Shown: piece by piece, positions 46,070 to 57,448 of the stretch
Numbering within the stretch: position 1 is the first letter of the stretch
Layout: each line of letters starts with the position of its first letter
DNA from: Aquilaria yunnanensis
Taxonomy: Eukaryota; Streptophyta; Magnoliopsida; Malvales; Thymelaeaceae
Direction of reading: 5' to 3'
NCBI GenBank assembly: GCA_039654915.1
Contig: CM077599.1
Span: 18,292,501-18,356,500, forward strand
Length of the DNA: 64,000 nt
Translations under genes and position numbers: made by a program
Notes under the pieces: generated by a model
Told to the model about the DNA's origin: nothing
Database searches by the model: none
Seen by the model: the letters and a program-made list of their open reading frames with translations, nothing else

Positions 46070-46640
46070 ATAAGTGTTAAAGACAAAGATGCAAAGTGTC
46101 TAAAGTAATTGGGAAAAATGTGTAAACACGTATGTAAAAGTATTTAAAAAATTATGCAGACTATTTGTTCCCTTCAATAATATCCAAACTATTTGTTCTC
46201 AACTAAAATGATATGTAAACATGTGGAAATGTATGAATAAATATATTTAAGTGTCTATAAAAATACGTTAGAGTGTTTGAGTAATGTGTAAATAATTTAT
46301 TATTTTTAAAAAAATGAAAGTGTTTAAATCAATAAGAAAAAATGTCTAAATGACTATGTAAAAATGTCTAAATATAACACGTAAAAGTGAATGAATAAAT
46401 ATCTTAAAGTGTCCACAACAATATATAAAAAATGCTGAAGTAATACGCAAATAATTGATCTTTAAAAAGTGAAAGCGTCTGAAGTAATAAATATGAAAAT
46501 GTTTGGACAAATATGAAAAAATGTCTAATTTGAAACGTAAAAATGACTATAACAATATGACAAAAAATTATTAGCTTCAAATTTAAAAATGTCTAAAAAA
46601 ATAAATCAAAATATCTAAATAAATATATAAAACTACCATA
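46070..46640. repeat. Degenerate satellite-like repeats
   Basis: Words such as AAATGTCTAAAT, AAAGTGTCTA, AAGTAATA and GTGAATGAATAAATAT recur at irregular 20-30 bp steps, with a longer period of roughly 170 bp. The stretch looks like decayed tandem repeats. Confidence 0.45.
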
Positions 46641-46649
46641 ACAAATATT

Positions 46650-47950
46650 CTTTTAGTATTATAAGCAAACCAAAACTCTATATAGAGCACACAGATCAAA
46701 CAAAAACTGTAGAACCATTCTAACTTGAAATCGCATAGCACACCTGCTTTGGCAGGCGTTCGACAGGGGAGACAATGAGAAACAAGCGGTCAACGGTGAA
46801 GATTGGGAGAATTTTTTAGCATCCAAATTAGAGCTACTGAATTGGGAGCCGAATCATCAAAGCCAAAGAGCTTGTAGGTGAGTGCAGATAAGGTGATTGA
46901 GAATAAATGGTGGACTGATCGGAGGAGTGGGAATGTCGGAATGCGTTGATGGAGGTGCATGCAGAAGCAATCTAGGAGGAGGCGACGAAGAAGAGGATAA
47001 CAGCAGCGAGACCCTGATATCTCACTCCGCTGAAGAAAAAAGAGGACGAAATAAGGATGATTTCAATAATCTAACCCTCCCATCCTGTTGATTTGTTCAA
47101 ATAGAGCACCAAAATAATGATCCTAGAGGTGCCATCCTCCGATTGAGCACCCAATCCCATCCAATCAACTCAATCTCCTTTGATCGAGCCCCTTCAATCT
47201 CTCGAATACATAATGTCCTTCCTCACTCTAGTAGTCAACAACTCAGCCTGGAACAAAAAGCTGTAGTAGAAAAGCGGCGATGATAAAAGGGATAGATAGA
47301 GAAACCGGGAGAGAGAAACCGGTGACAAATAAAAATTTTATTGGGTAAAATTTTAACCAATGATACTATTAGAGATGCTCTTGCTTCTAAATTTTCAGCC
47401 TCAAATATTCGGTGCAAATTGCTCCACGTGGAATGACGGAAATGCCACTTGGGGAAGACCGCCCTCCCTCGGCTCCGCTCAACTCAACGGTCAGTATTGT
47501 CCGGGCTCGAGTCTTGAGTTAGCTTCCGGGCAAGCCGAAATATATCAAGTCGAAGCAGAAAGAGACAGCCAAAGCTAAGCTTGGCTTGCGTCAAGACTCC
47601 CACCAATCTTCTTCTCTTCCTAACGTTGGCTGGCCCCAGGCCCCAGTCATCTGCGCCTTCTTTCATGCTTCCTCTCCAATCCTCCATGTCCTTCCTCTAG
47701 CCGCCTCTTCCACTTCCAGTGTCGGTTCCTTCGCTGTCTCTTTTTCTACACGCCACGAAGGTTGACTTGCTTATTCTGATGTTGGTTTTGCTCATATGTG
47801 ATCAGGTTCGTTTCGTGATTTAGTGAATTGGGTCTCCCGGAGTTCGTTTACCGGCTGACGTGTCGGCGTTGTTGAGAGTTCTTTTTGGGTGTGTGTCTGA
47901 AGTTGAAGTGGTTTAGGGGGTTTTTCTGAATTCGGGTTTCAATTTCTCTT
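46650..47950. other. Upstream region of the CRCK3-like gene
   Basis: No gene is supported. GA-rich sequence at 46900-47080 opens a 64-codon frame without homology. 47370-47400 (TATTAGAGATGCTCTTG) looks like another Harbinger-type terminus. Sequence from 47400 on is less AT-rich, as in a promoter or CpG-containing flank. Confidence 0.4.
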
Positions 47951-47958
47951 TATAAAAG
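47951..47958 (+). promoter_or_regulatory. Putative TATA box of the CRCK3-like gene
   Basis: TATAAAAG lies about 340 bp before the start codon at 48294. Short upstream frames begin at 47980, near 48074 and near 48098, so the leader would contain several upstream ATGs unless it is spliced. Confidence 0.4.
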
Positions 47959-48293
47959 CACTTCGAGGGTATCAAATCCATGAGCTATCTTGATCTGGGT
48001 TCCATGAATTGAGTTGACTTTACTCTAAGCTGCTCTACAAGAATTGGACCAGGGTTTGTATCGTTTTCTGGAGAAATGGAATTTGCTTCATAAGTGTAGA
48101 TGAGGTTTGAGGTTTAGAAGTTTTCTGTATCAGTTACTGGGATTTGTGCTGTAATTATTTCACGGTCAGCTCTATTGCACATGGATGATAATGATCGAGT
48201 CTTATGAGTTTAATTGGTGGACCTCTGAGTAGGAGACCCCTTATAGGCTGTCTATTTCATAGGTACGGAAGTTTTGTGCACTAATTGCTGAGG

Positions 48294-51200
48294 ATGGCAA
48301 CTTTCCTATTCGGTCTCCTACTATTTTTGCTAGTACCAGGATTTTTTGCCTCTCTGATTGAAATACAATCGAAGGTCTGCGGTGTTGAGCACCTGGCCTA
48401 TTCAAAGGCGTTTGGCCATGAGGTGCTTTATCTAAACGGTAATATTGTAGATAGGCTTACATTTTTTAAGGCGCTCCAACACTGTGCAGATGATTGTGCA
48501 TTTGAGGGCTATGTGGGAGGTGATTCTTGTGAATTGGGCCCTTCATTAGGTATGCAACTAACAGAAGATGATTGTCTTTTGTTTCTAGTTGAAAGAGTAC
48601 CAATAGTTGTCTGATTGTACAAAGTTTCCTTGTTTCTTTATGCAACGGTTTTATATGTTTATCTTTGTGTTGTGGTGTTTCAGCTGAGCTCCCCTTCAAA
48701 GCTGTGAGAAAACTGTTACTAAGAGAAGCAGAAGGGGGTGAAGGACCAAATCATGATGGCCAGACTAATCCTCAAAGAAATAAGAACTATAAACATTCTT
48801 TATCAACACAGGAAAAGGCTGGGATTGTGGCAACTGGATTTGCTGCCATGTGCTGTGCATGTATCTGTCCTTGTCTTTACAAGAGAAGGAAACCAACTGC
48901 CCATGCTGTTCTTGCTAAGGACCCAAGTAAGTCTGATTTTGATATAATGATGGTCCTTTGAACTATTAGTTCTTCCAGATTCTCTTCTGTTTTATACTTT
49001 TTGATCAGCGAAATCTTTGAATTACACTTGCAGATGGCATTTTCAGTTTCTCATTACCTCCTCATTAGTTTAGCATTTTCCTTTTGGGACAATAATCTCT
49101 TCTTTCTTTTATTATTATCACTATTTTTTCCCTTAAATCTATTGTAATGAAATCCTGTTCTCACAGTTGATTCAACTTCCTCTTTTGAAATCAATCCTGT
49201 TCCTGAAAAGATTCCACCCGCCAGCCCACTCAGAGTACCGCCAAGCCCTTCTAGATTCTCAATGTCTCCAAAACTCAATAGAGTTGGATCAATTCATCTC
49301 ACTATGAGCCAAGTTTCCAGAGCCACGAATAATTTCTCACCATCTCGAAGGATAGGTGAAGGGGGCTTCGGAACTGTGTACAAGGCTCAACTAGATACTG
49401 GTCAACTTGTTGCCATAAAACGAGCAAAGAAGGTAAGACAGAAAGCCTTGATTGCTCAGGTGCTATTTCTGCATTTCCATTACTGTTCAGGAGCTCTCTC
49501 CCTCCCTCCCTCTCTCTCTCCTAAAAAATAGTTAAATGCATCAGCAGTTTTGACAGGCAGCCACTTTTGTATTATTAGTGCATCTAAATCTAGTAGTGAA
49601 GAAGAACCATCTGTAAGTTACAAATACTCTTAGAACTCAAACTTTTGTTTTTCAAGTAACAGTTACAAGCATGTAGTGACATGGCCATGCAAACTGAATT
49701 TTGGGAAAACTATGTAAATGTTATATGTTTGTTTAGAAAATATTTATTTTGATCTCATAGAATTTTAGATGACGGTATAAAATGTGTGAAATTAGTTTTG
49801 ATTGCGCCCCCTAAGAGAATTTCTTGGCTCTACCCTGGCTGGCGTGTGACAATGTATGACAACAGAATATTGGCAAACTGTCTCCATTTTGCAGATCCTT
49901 GGATCATATGTTGGGCAAAAATTTTTTAAACCTCTATTATGGCATGATTTTCACACCATAACTGAGCAATGTTTAAAAATTTTTAAACCTTTTTAAGTGG
50001 CATGATTTTCACACCCTAATTGGATAATGTGTATTTGTTAGGATATTTGGAGAGAACCATGTACTTTGGATAAATTCCACTATTCCTTGTGTCACAAGCC
50101 TAGGGGTCAGCTCACCCCTAGCCCTGCACCCTTGGTGCACTTGTGATGGCGTTGAGCTATCCCCAAGCCCAACCAGCTTCCATAGACGTGAGAAAGCCAC
50201 TTAAAACGAGACAACACCAAGTTAACATCAAACCATGAACACGGACACACATACGGGAACACTTCCCAACCTTTATTCCCAAAAATAAAGGAACGATGTA
50301 TGATCTAACTACATGTTACACGAGGTAAGCCTCCCAAAACTAAGTCCTTTCTCCTCGCCTGAGGCCCCATGCTCTAGGCTCGGCCTTAGCCTAGGCTCTC
50401 AACTTAGTCGCCACTTTGGCACCCACTTGTACCTTTGGCACACTCTCCCCTTTTCACTAGCTTCCTACTCAAATATACAGAAAATTATGTGATGGACAAC
50501 TCTCACTACTAGGCCCAACTATTTGGTAATTGCCAAGTAGGTTGTGGACACACCCTACTATTGGTAATACTACCTAGCATGTCTTTCACGTGTCCTATGC
50601 TTCCTTCAACATGCAGCACGCCTCTCAACCGAACTAGTAGTAGTTTCACACACCTCCCATTTGCAAGTATGTCCATGAGCCACATTCTAGGCCACCACTT
50701 TGTTTGTAACAGTCTGCAACTGCTCCCACAACTACCCCTTGGGCAAGTTGGACACAAGCCCACCTTGCCTTGTGCATGCCTTTGCTTCACAGCCCACACA
50801 CGCAGCCCACACACAAGGGTGTAGCACATAACCACAAAACCCACACACAGTCTGCCCATGAGTCCACGAACCCAATTAACATGGCCCTAGCCTTTGGCTA
50901 TCTCAATGCATGTGTCCCCACATGCATCTGTTGCCCAACAACCATGTGTCACCATAGACTCATCTCAGCCCTACTTGTGCACCTCCTTGAGCCCGCGGTG
51001 AACACCTTGCCTGCTCCGCGTGCCCTTTGTGCCACAAATCCGAGCCACATGCACCTTGTTTGCCACTTGGACCCTAGTGTGTGCAAGGTTGCCCACACAC
51101 TAGGCCTCGCCTCGGAGCAAAGCCAGTTAGGGGTTTGGCACCTTGCTTGTTACATATATGGTGTCCTTGGGTTTCTTTGGTATCCAAGTTCTGCATGGTT

Positions 51201-54200
51201 GGCTTCCTGGAAGGCTTTCCCGGAACTGTGGCAAGCCTGAAAGACACCAGAAAAAGGGGGCGAGGGGGATCCTCGGAGTGTTTCCAGGGAAGGATTCTCT
51301 GATGCCCAAGTCAATGAGTGATTTAGAGAAGAGTATGTAGGATGCTCAGCAGGAATCCCATACTTGGGGCTTGGGGATGTTCCTTTTATAGGAGGCCTGG
51401 AGGACCAAGGTGCTTTGGGAGTACCTTAGATGAACCATCCATGTGTCCGGTGAGATCTGAGGTCAGGGGTCTATTTTCCGTCAACAACCTCTGCAGCCAG
51501 CTATCTTGACACAGGCCTGAGCGAGCACTTTGAATGCCCTGGATAGTATGTTCCCAACAGTCTTGTTAGAGATCTGGAAGTACTTTAGTCTTCAGATGCT
51601 GAGGTCTCCAATTTTTCTCTTGGTCAAGTAGGCACCCAGGTACATTGGTCCTTCCCGAGCTTCGTATGGCCCAATGTACCTTCATTTTCCAAATGACTAT
51701 GCCCAAGCTCTTCAGGGGGCCGAGGTTAGGAGTTTTTCGGGAGGGTAGACTTTGAGGCTCCAAGCCTTTGGCCATCAATATATAACTTTCTTTAATGACC
51801 TTCTGGTCTTCTAACCAAAATGATATAATGTTTGAAATGTGGCTGGTGAATGGAGATGTCAGAATCTGACTCTATCTAGGAACCAAGAGCCGACCTAGAC
51901 TTACTTCAACCCAACCAACCCAACCTGGGTTGACTAAGAATGCTAATGACATGAAACCTGAACTAACCCTGATTGGTGTAAATCTTAAGCCCAATGCTTG
52001 TTTATGACTAAGACTTTAAATGCTCGGACCTAGGATAACTCAAAATTAAAGTATGGATGATATGCCACCAAAGTGATCTGAAATATGAATTGATGTGAAA
52101 CATGAATAACCTGAATACCCAAAAAAAAAAATGAGAACTAGATTGGCACAACACCATATTGACTTGGTTCAACTGAGTTTGACCAGAGCCACCTGATTTG
52201 CCGTCTCTATTGGTGAAGAGAGATTCATGCCAAATGAAATCTTGGAATATTTTGTAGGTGGAGCTCTGAAAATGATGGCATTTAATGAAAATTCAGAAAT
52301 GTAGTTGAATAGAATTCTAAATCCCATTCAGGTTTCTACAACTGATGCTTTAAGTTGGCCTTACATCTAATGAGAATGGTGATTGCTCAAAGCTTATATT
52401 CCATTGCCTGAACCTGTTGCTTTTATAGATAAACTATTTGAAGTTTCCAGATCGGCATAATTTGTTAATAAAAAAAGATTTGTGCAGGAACATTTCGAAA
52501 ATCTACAGACTGAATTCAGCAGTGAAGTTGAACTTTTAGCCAAGATTGAACATCGGAATCTTGTCAAGCTACTTGGTTATATTGATAAAGGAAATGAGCG
52601 ACTTATTATAACTGAGTATGTGCCAAATGGCACTCTGAGAGAGCATTTGGATGGTAAGTATCCAGTGCTATCCTCCTCAGTCCACAAACACACACAAAAG
52701 ATGTTTATATTTCTTAAATTGTCATGCCAAAAAGGATGACAGTTCCACCAATACTAATGGCATTGGCAGGTCAGCATGGGAAAATTCTGGATTTCAATCA
52801 ACGACTTGAAATTGCGATTGATGTTGCTCATGGTTTGACATATCTCCACCTGTATGCAGGTTTGAGAAACTGTCTTGTGAAAATTTCATGGCAGTAATGG
52901 ATTAGACTTTAGACACCTTCTGTATAGGAAAGCGGATATCTTTAGCCACTGAGTAACTTATCTGAATATATTTTTTGGAGATAATTTTATAAGAAAGGAA
53001 TATCGAATGGTATGATAGCATTTGACGTACATTATGGTGAGCTTGATACGATATCATGCATATATAGCTTTTTTATTTGTTTTATATTATTCTATGAGTA
53101 GTATGAGTTGGATTTGCCCTTGAACTTTAGCTGTTCACCTAAAAGAGCGAAAGTGTAGTGATCTTGATTCACTGTGTATCTACGTGAACACATGGCTCTT
53201 CTTTTGGGGAATAAGGAAAGGTATCTGAAGCCTTTTCCAGGTTCAAACAAGGAACTGAGAGAGGGGTGGGTGAAATCTTTGTTGAAATCATTTACTTCAG
53301 AGCAAAAGAATATCAGATTTCCACCAAACAATCCTAACAAAAACCAAGTAGTTTAAGTGGGTAGGAGAGTTGAAAAAATTACAGGATCTCAAACATTGAA
53401 ACAGATAACGTGGCAAGAGTTTATAGAATCGCTTGTTTCACTAGGATGTCAATGTCCTCTTTATTCTTACAACAAAGTCACTATGATTCCCATGGAACTT
53501 TAAACATATTATATGATTCACTAGCATTTTTGACTTATATGTTCTCTTTTATGCATATTATGATTTACGGGGCCAATATGACAGTGCTTATTGTAATTAA
53601 GATTTTTGGTCTCCTAATCTAATGGCTTAACTTTCTTTATCTGGAGCAGAGAAGCAAATTATACATCGAGACGTGAAGTCATCAAACATTCTTTTGACAG
53701 AGAGCATGAGAGCCAAGGTAGCTGATTTCGGGTTTGCACGACTAGGCTCGGTGGACTCTGATCAAACACATATATCAACCAAAGTTAAAGGGACTGTTGG
53801 CTATCTTGACCCTGAGTACATGAGGACCTACCAACTCACTCCAAAAAGTGATGTATACTCATTTGGGGTTTTACTCATAGAGATTCTGACTGGGCGCCGT
53901 CCTGTGGAATTGAGGAGACCTGTTGAAGAGCGTGTGACACTCAGATGGGTAAGTAATCTGCACTTGAAGTTGTTTCCTGCATGTTTAATGTTTGAATGAG
54001 CCTTAATCTTCCCTAACCTAATAATATTGCAGTATCATTAATAAAATGGTCTTTTGGGTTCTTCTGATCTCACCTTGATATGCATCACCTGAAGAAGCAG
54101 ATCATAAGCTTCACTACTTTTCTGCTGACAGATTGGCCTAGATTTCAGATTTGTTGCTAGTCAGCAATAGGACTTAATCCATGTGCATCTCTCACTATAT

Positions 54201-55231
54201 ACCAACTATTTATGTGAGATCGACCAAAGACGTTATTGCATCAGCTATGAAGCTAATTTAATCCCATTTATTGTTTTTCTTTTGATCAGCAATAGCATAA
54301 ATATATTAATAAAAGAGAAAACGATGAAGTAGTTCAAAAGTGAGTAGTTGATCTGAGGAAGCCCACAAATAAGACCTGAGCATAAACCTGACCCCAGAAG
54401 CCCCAAACCCCCAAATATACACCCCTAACCCCTGATCCCATTCTGTGTTAGTTGGCAAGGGTGTGTAGGGAAAGGAAAATCATTAGTTTCACACTTCAAC
54501 TTTTGTGGCTGTAGTATAAAAATGTTCCTCAAAATATTGGACACATTCAACTAGAGCTTTGAATTTTTATTTTGATGTTTAAAATTACAACCGTCTATAT
54601 GATTCAAATGTGTCTGAGTTTGCTTGACTTCCAACATTGGGTTGCAAGAAACTTGTTTTGTTTTGTTTTGTTTTTTATTTATTTACCAGTGCATATCACA
54701 CGCTATCTTTTGAAGGTCAAGTTTTGTATATTCAAATGTTAACACATGATTGGCTATACTAATATATTCCTATGTGCCATATCTGCAGTATGTTGGCATT
54801 GTAGCAACTAAAATTAGGCTTCTGGTTCATACTTATAAACCATCTTTTACTGAATGTTCTGCTGTTCTGGTAGATGACAAAGCTGACTTCCTGTTCTGAA
54901 AGTTCTGGTCTTTCCTTCCTTCACCCATATCTCTAGCATCCATAGCTTATAATGTGACAATCATTTACTGGTGGTCTGCTCCCAGCTACTCGAATACTGG
55001 CATTAATAGTTTTGAAATTTTCAGGCTTTCGAAAGTTATAATGAAGGAAAAATAATGGATATGGTGGATCATTTGATGGAAGAAGCAATAGATATGGAGA
55101 TACTTGTGAAAATGTTGGATTTGGCATTTCAATGTGCAGCACCCATTAGAAACGATCGACCAGACATGAAATCAGTGGCAGAGCAGCTGTGGTCTATAAG
55201 GGCAGACTATCTTAAGAGTAAGAGAGGGTAA
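48294..55231 (+). CDS. CRCK3: Calmodulin-binding receptor-like cytoplasmic kinase (CRCK3-like)
   Basis: Seven coding exons: 48294-48549, 48684-48926, 49167-49432, 52488-52653, 52770-52859, 53650-53948, 55025-55231. All junctions are GT-AG and in frame, giving 508 aa, close to Arabidopsis CRCK3. The ATG at 48294 starts a signal-like hydrophobic segment ([18 protein letters not shown]). A Cys-rich transmembrane-like stretch (about 131-150) precedes the basic KRRK. The kinase domain has the glycine loop GEGGFGTV (230-237), Lys251 in [16 protein letters not shown] (346-353), DFG (366-368), and activation segment [10 protein letters not shown], so it should be active. Family knowledge: CRCKs bind Ca2+/calmodulin, and CRCK3 links MEKK1-MKK1/2-MPK4 signalling to the NLR SUMM2; that role is inferred here. 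Intron 3 (3.06 kb) is swollen by retroelement sequence. An alternative terminal exon at 55453-55531 is possible. Confidence 0.93.
50036..51559 (-). repeat. LTR (possibly solo) in intron 3 of the CRCK3-like gene
   Basis: On the minus strand it starts TGTTGGGAACATAC and ends ATATCCTAACA, 1,524 bp. A TATA box (CTATAAAAGG, minus) sits near 51383-51392, about 170 bp from the 5' end. It is much richer in G+C than the intron around it. The flanks GTATT (50031-50035) and GTCTT (51560-51564) differ at one base, so a decayed target duplication is possible. Alternatively it is the 3' LTR of a truncated Gypsy element whose pol end lies just upstream. Confidence 0.6.
51560..51800 (-). pseudogene. Gypsy polyprotein C-terminal remnant
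   Basis: The minus-strand translation near 51585-51690 contains YIGPYEARE and GPMYLGAYL, then a KRKIGDL and RLKYF tail. This is the layout of the end of a Gypsy integrase (W/Y-GPY...GTYLL...R.WN..HLK.YY). A stop and indels are present. It borders the LTR at 50036-51559 directly on its 5' side. Confidence 0.6.
51840..52230. repeat. Possible non-autonomous DNA transposon in intron 3
   Basis: CAACCCAACCAACCCAACCTGGG and later CTTGGTTCAACTGAGTTTGACC resemble subterminal repeats of plant hAT elements. The ends are not clear. Confidence 0.3.
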
Positions 55232-57448
55232 GAACAAGCAATCGAGATTTCTATTTCGGAACCTCTTGCTTCTGCGGCTGTCCTCTGCCTTTCACTAGAT
55301 TCTTGTAACATCAAAGTTGACTCGCAAGCGTATTGTTTCGATGGCTTGGTCTTCATATGCTGTTGCTACTTCTTGTGTCCTACTTTGTTTTTGGTTGAAC
55401 AATACTTTTGTCATATTAGGATGTGGACATGGCATCAATCTCTCTTTTGCAGGAAAGCAGTGCACAGAATCCCACAAACACAAACAGTAATGGATTGGAT
55501 TGGCTTGGCCTCAAGTGCTTTGTTTTCTTAAAAGTATTTCCTTCAATTGCTACTTAGATATATAGCTTCGGTTGGTGTTCAAATCAACCACCGAGAACAT
55601 TTGGCATGTACAACGTTTGTATAGAGCTACTTTCTTCCTTTTATTTCCCATCCACATCATCTGGGAATTGAGAAATGAGGTAGCGTATTGGATGTTTTCA
55701 AACCAAGATCATCTTTTCTATTAACTCAAAAGAGATAATGGGCTTTTTGTAATATTGCAATTATCACATAACGACGTCTATGTTGCATAAAGTCTTGGCA
55801 ACATTCACCATTCCGCAACGTTGTAATACAGGTGAAATATTCTTGATCTTCAACATTAAGGCGCAGTGTCCTTGACCTTCCTCTAATCCATAAGCACCAA
55901 AGCAACGTCAGCTACAGATAAGCTGCTTTTAAGCTATACCGAGGTCGTTCTCTAGCTTCATGTTACCCATGTGTTTAACTACGACTTCTCTTTAGTTCCT
56001 TTTTCTTCACCATCACTACCCTTCAATATCATCGGAACAATTTCTGGCTAGCTCTCCAACGTCTCTTCCACTTCCCAGTCTTCCGGACTCTCGTCTCTTG
56101 TGGTTTTGCTCTTAACAACGGAGGTGAAATGGCAGCCAAGTATATGGAGTTCATGGAAATTAGTCGCAGATCTACCTAGGACTGCAATCTTCCATATTAA
56201 CTAAGTGACATGATCATTCTATTTGAGAGTCATTACTCCCATTCTCAAATACTATAGTTTATTTTTTTCCACTTAATTTTTAATATGAGACTTTTTACTC
56301 CCTCTCCTCTCTTGCTCGTGCTTTACATCACATATTGTTAAAACTAAAACATTGTTTTTCAAAATGAAAGTTAAAACATTGTTAAATGATTCATTATATT
56401 AACTAAAGAGCCAAGCTTGATGGGACACTGTGAATAGTGTCCCTGCTTGCTACAATTTTTTTTTTTAGCTGTTTTTTTTTTGTTGTATGTGTTTTGGGCA
56501 TTTGGACCATGAGGCATTAGAGACCATACAAAATGAGTAATTACAATATAGGTCCTCTATTGTGTATGATACATCATTTGGTCCTCAAACATTAAATTAT
56601 ATACTTTTTTCTACTATGTCCCAAAAGACATTGAAGATATTTTAAACTTTTGGTTTGTTATTTTAAGTTCTCAAACTTTCATAAATTACGTTCAAAGCCT
56701 CGATTTGTACTAAAATTTCAAATCTACTACTTTGGTTTTTGTATAATGAATTTTCTACTTAAAATTTTTTACCAATAACTTTTAAACGTTTTCATTTTTT
56801 TTAAACTTTTGAATTAATCATATTCACAACTAGTCTTGTAACACTTTTTTTTCTAGAAATGTAATCGGTATGAAAAATTTTTAATCTTTATCGACAAACC
56901 TACAACGAAGTGCAGGGTGATTATTAGTTTGTAGCTAATTATGTGCTTCTCATATCAATTTGACTTGCACTACTTATTTGCAGACGTTAATGCATTGGAC
57001 AATCACACCATTAGACTGGACTGGGGCTCTTTGGAAAAACATACTAAAGATAACCACAGTTTTAAAAATGAAATTTCAATAAAAAAGAAATGAAATAATC
57101 TGCCACGCGGCAAATCCATACCGCCAGAATAACGATAACATGGGGCACACGTCATTTCTGTTTGCTGAGGTGGCTCTAACTTATTGGCACGTCTCCAAAA
57201 TAACATATATTCTTCGTGCACCCGAAGGGATCGGGGGGCTCATGTCCAGTCCACAGCTGCACAGCTTCCCGCACTTTCTGTTGCTGTTGCTGTTGCTTCC
57301 GAGTTGGGAAATGGAAAGGCCAAACCCGACTCGTCCGCTCGAATCTAACTTTCCTCTCTTTTCTCCATTGAAATCTTGTCTCCCTTTCCCACCAAAAAAT
57401 TGAACTACCAGAATCTCCTCTTCACTTCTCTCTCTCCCTCTCGGAATA
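55232..57448. other. Region between the CRCK3-like and SYT genes
   Basis: The first few hundred bases are likely the CRCK3 3' UTR and possible alternative exon. The rest is AT-rich. The stretch 56520-56760 (GGTCCTCTATTGTG, TTTGGTCCTCAAAC) resembles a Mutator-like terminal fragment. From about 57270 the DNA becomes CT-rich, as in a plant 5' leader, just before the SYT start codon. Confidence 0.4.

Noticed and set aside
50509..51240. Open frames of 87-156 codons in the CRCK3 intron
   Set aside because: They lie inside the GC-richer LTR at 50036-51559 on both strands, with Cys/His-rich low-complexity composition and no domain.
55453..55531. Main C-terminal exon of the kinase
   Set aside because: The protein ending at 55231 already has the family's usual length, so this is listed only as a possible alternative exon.
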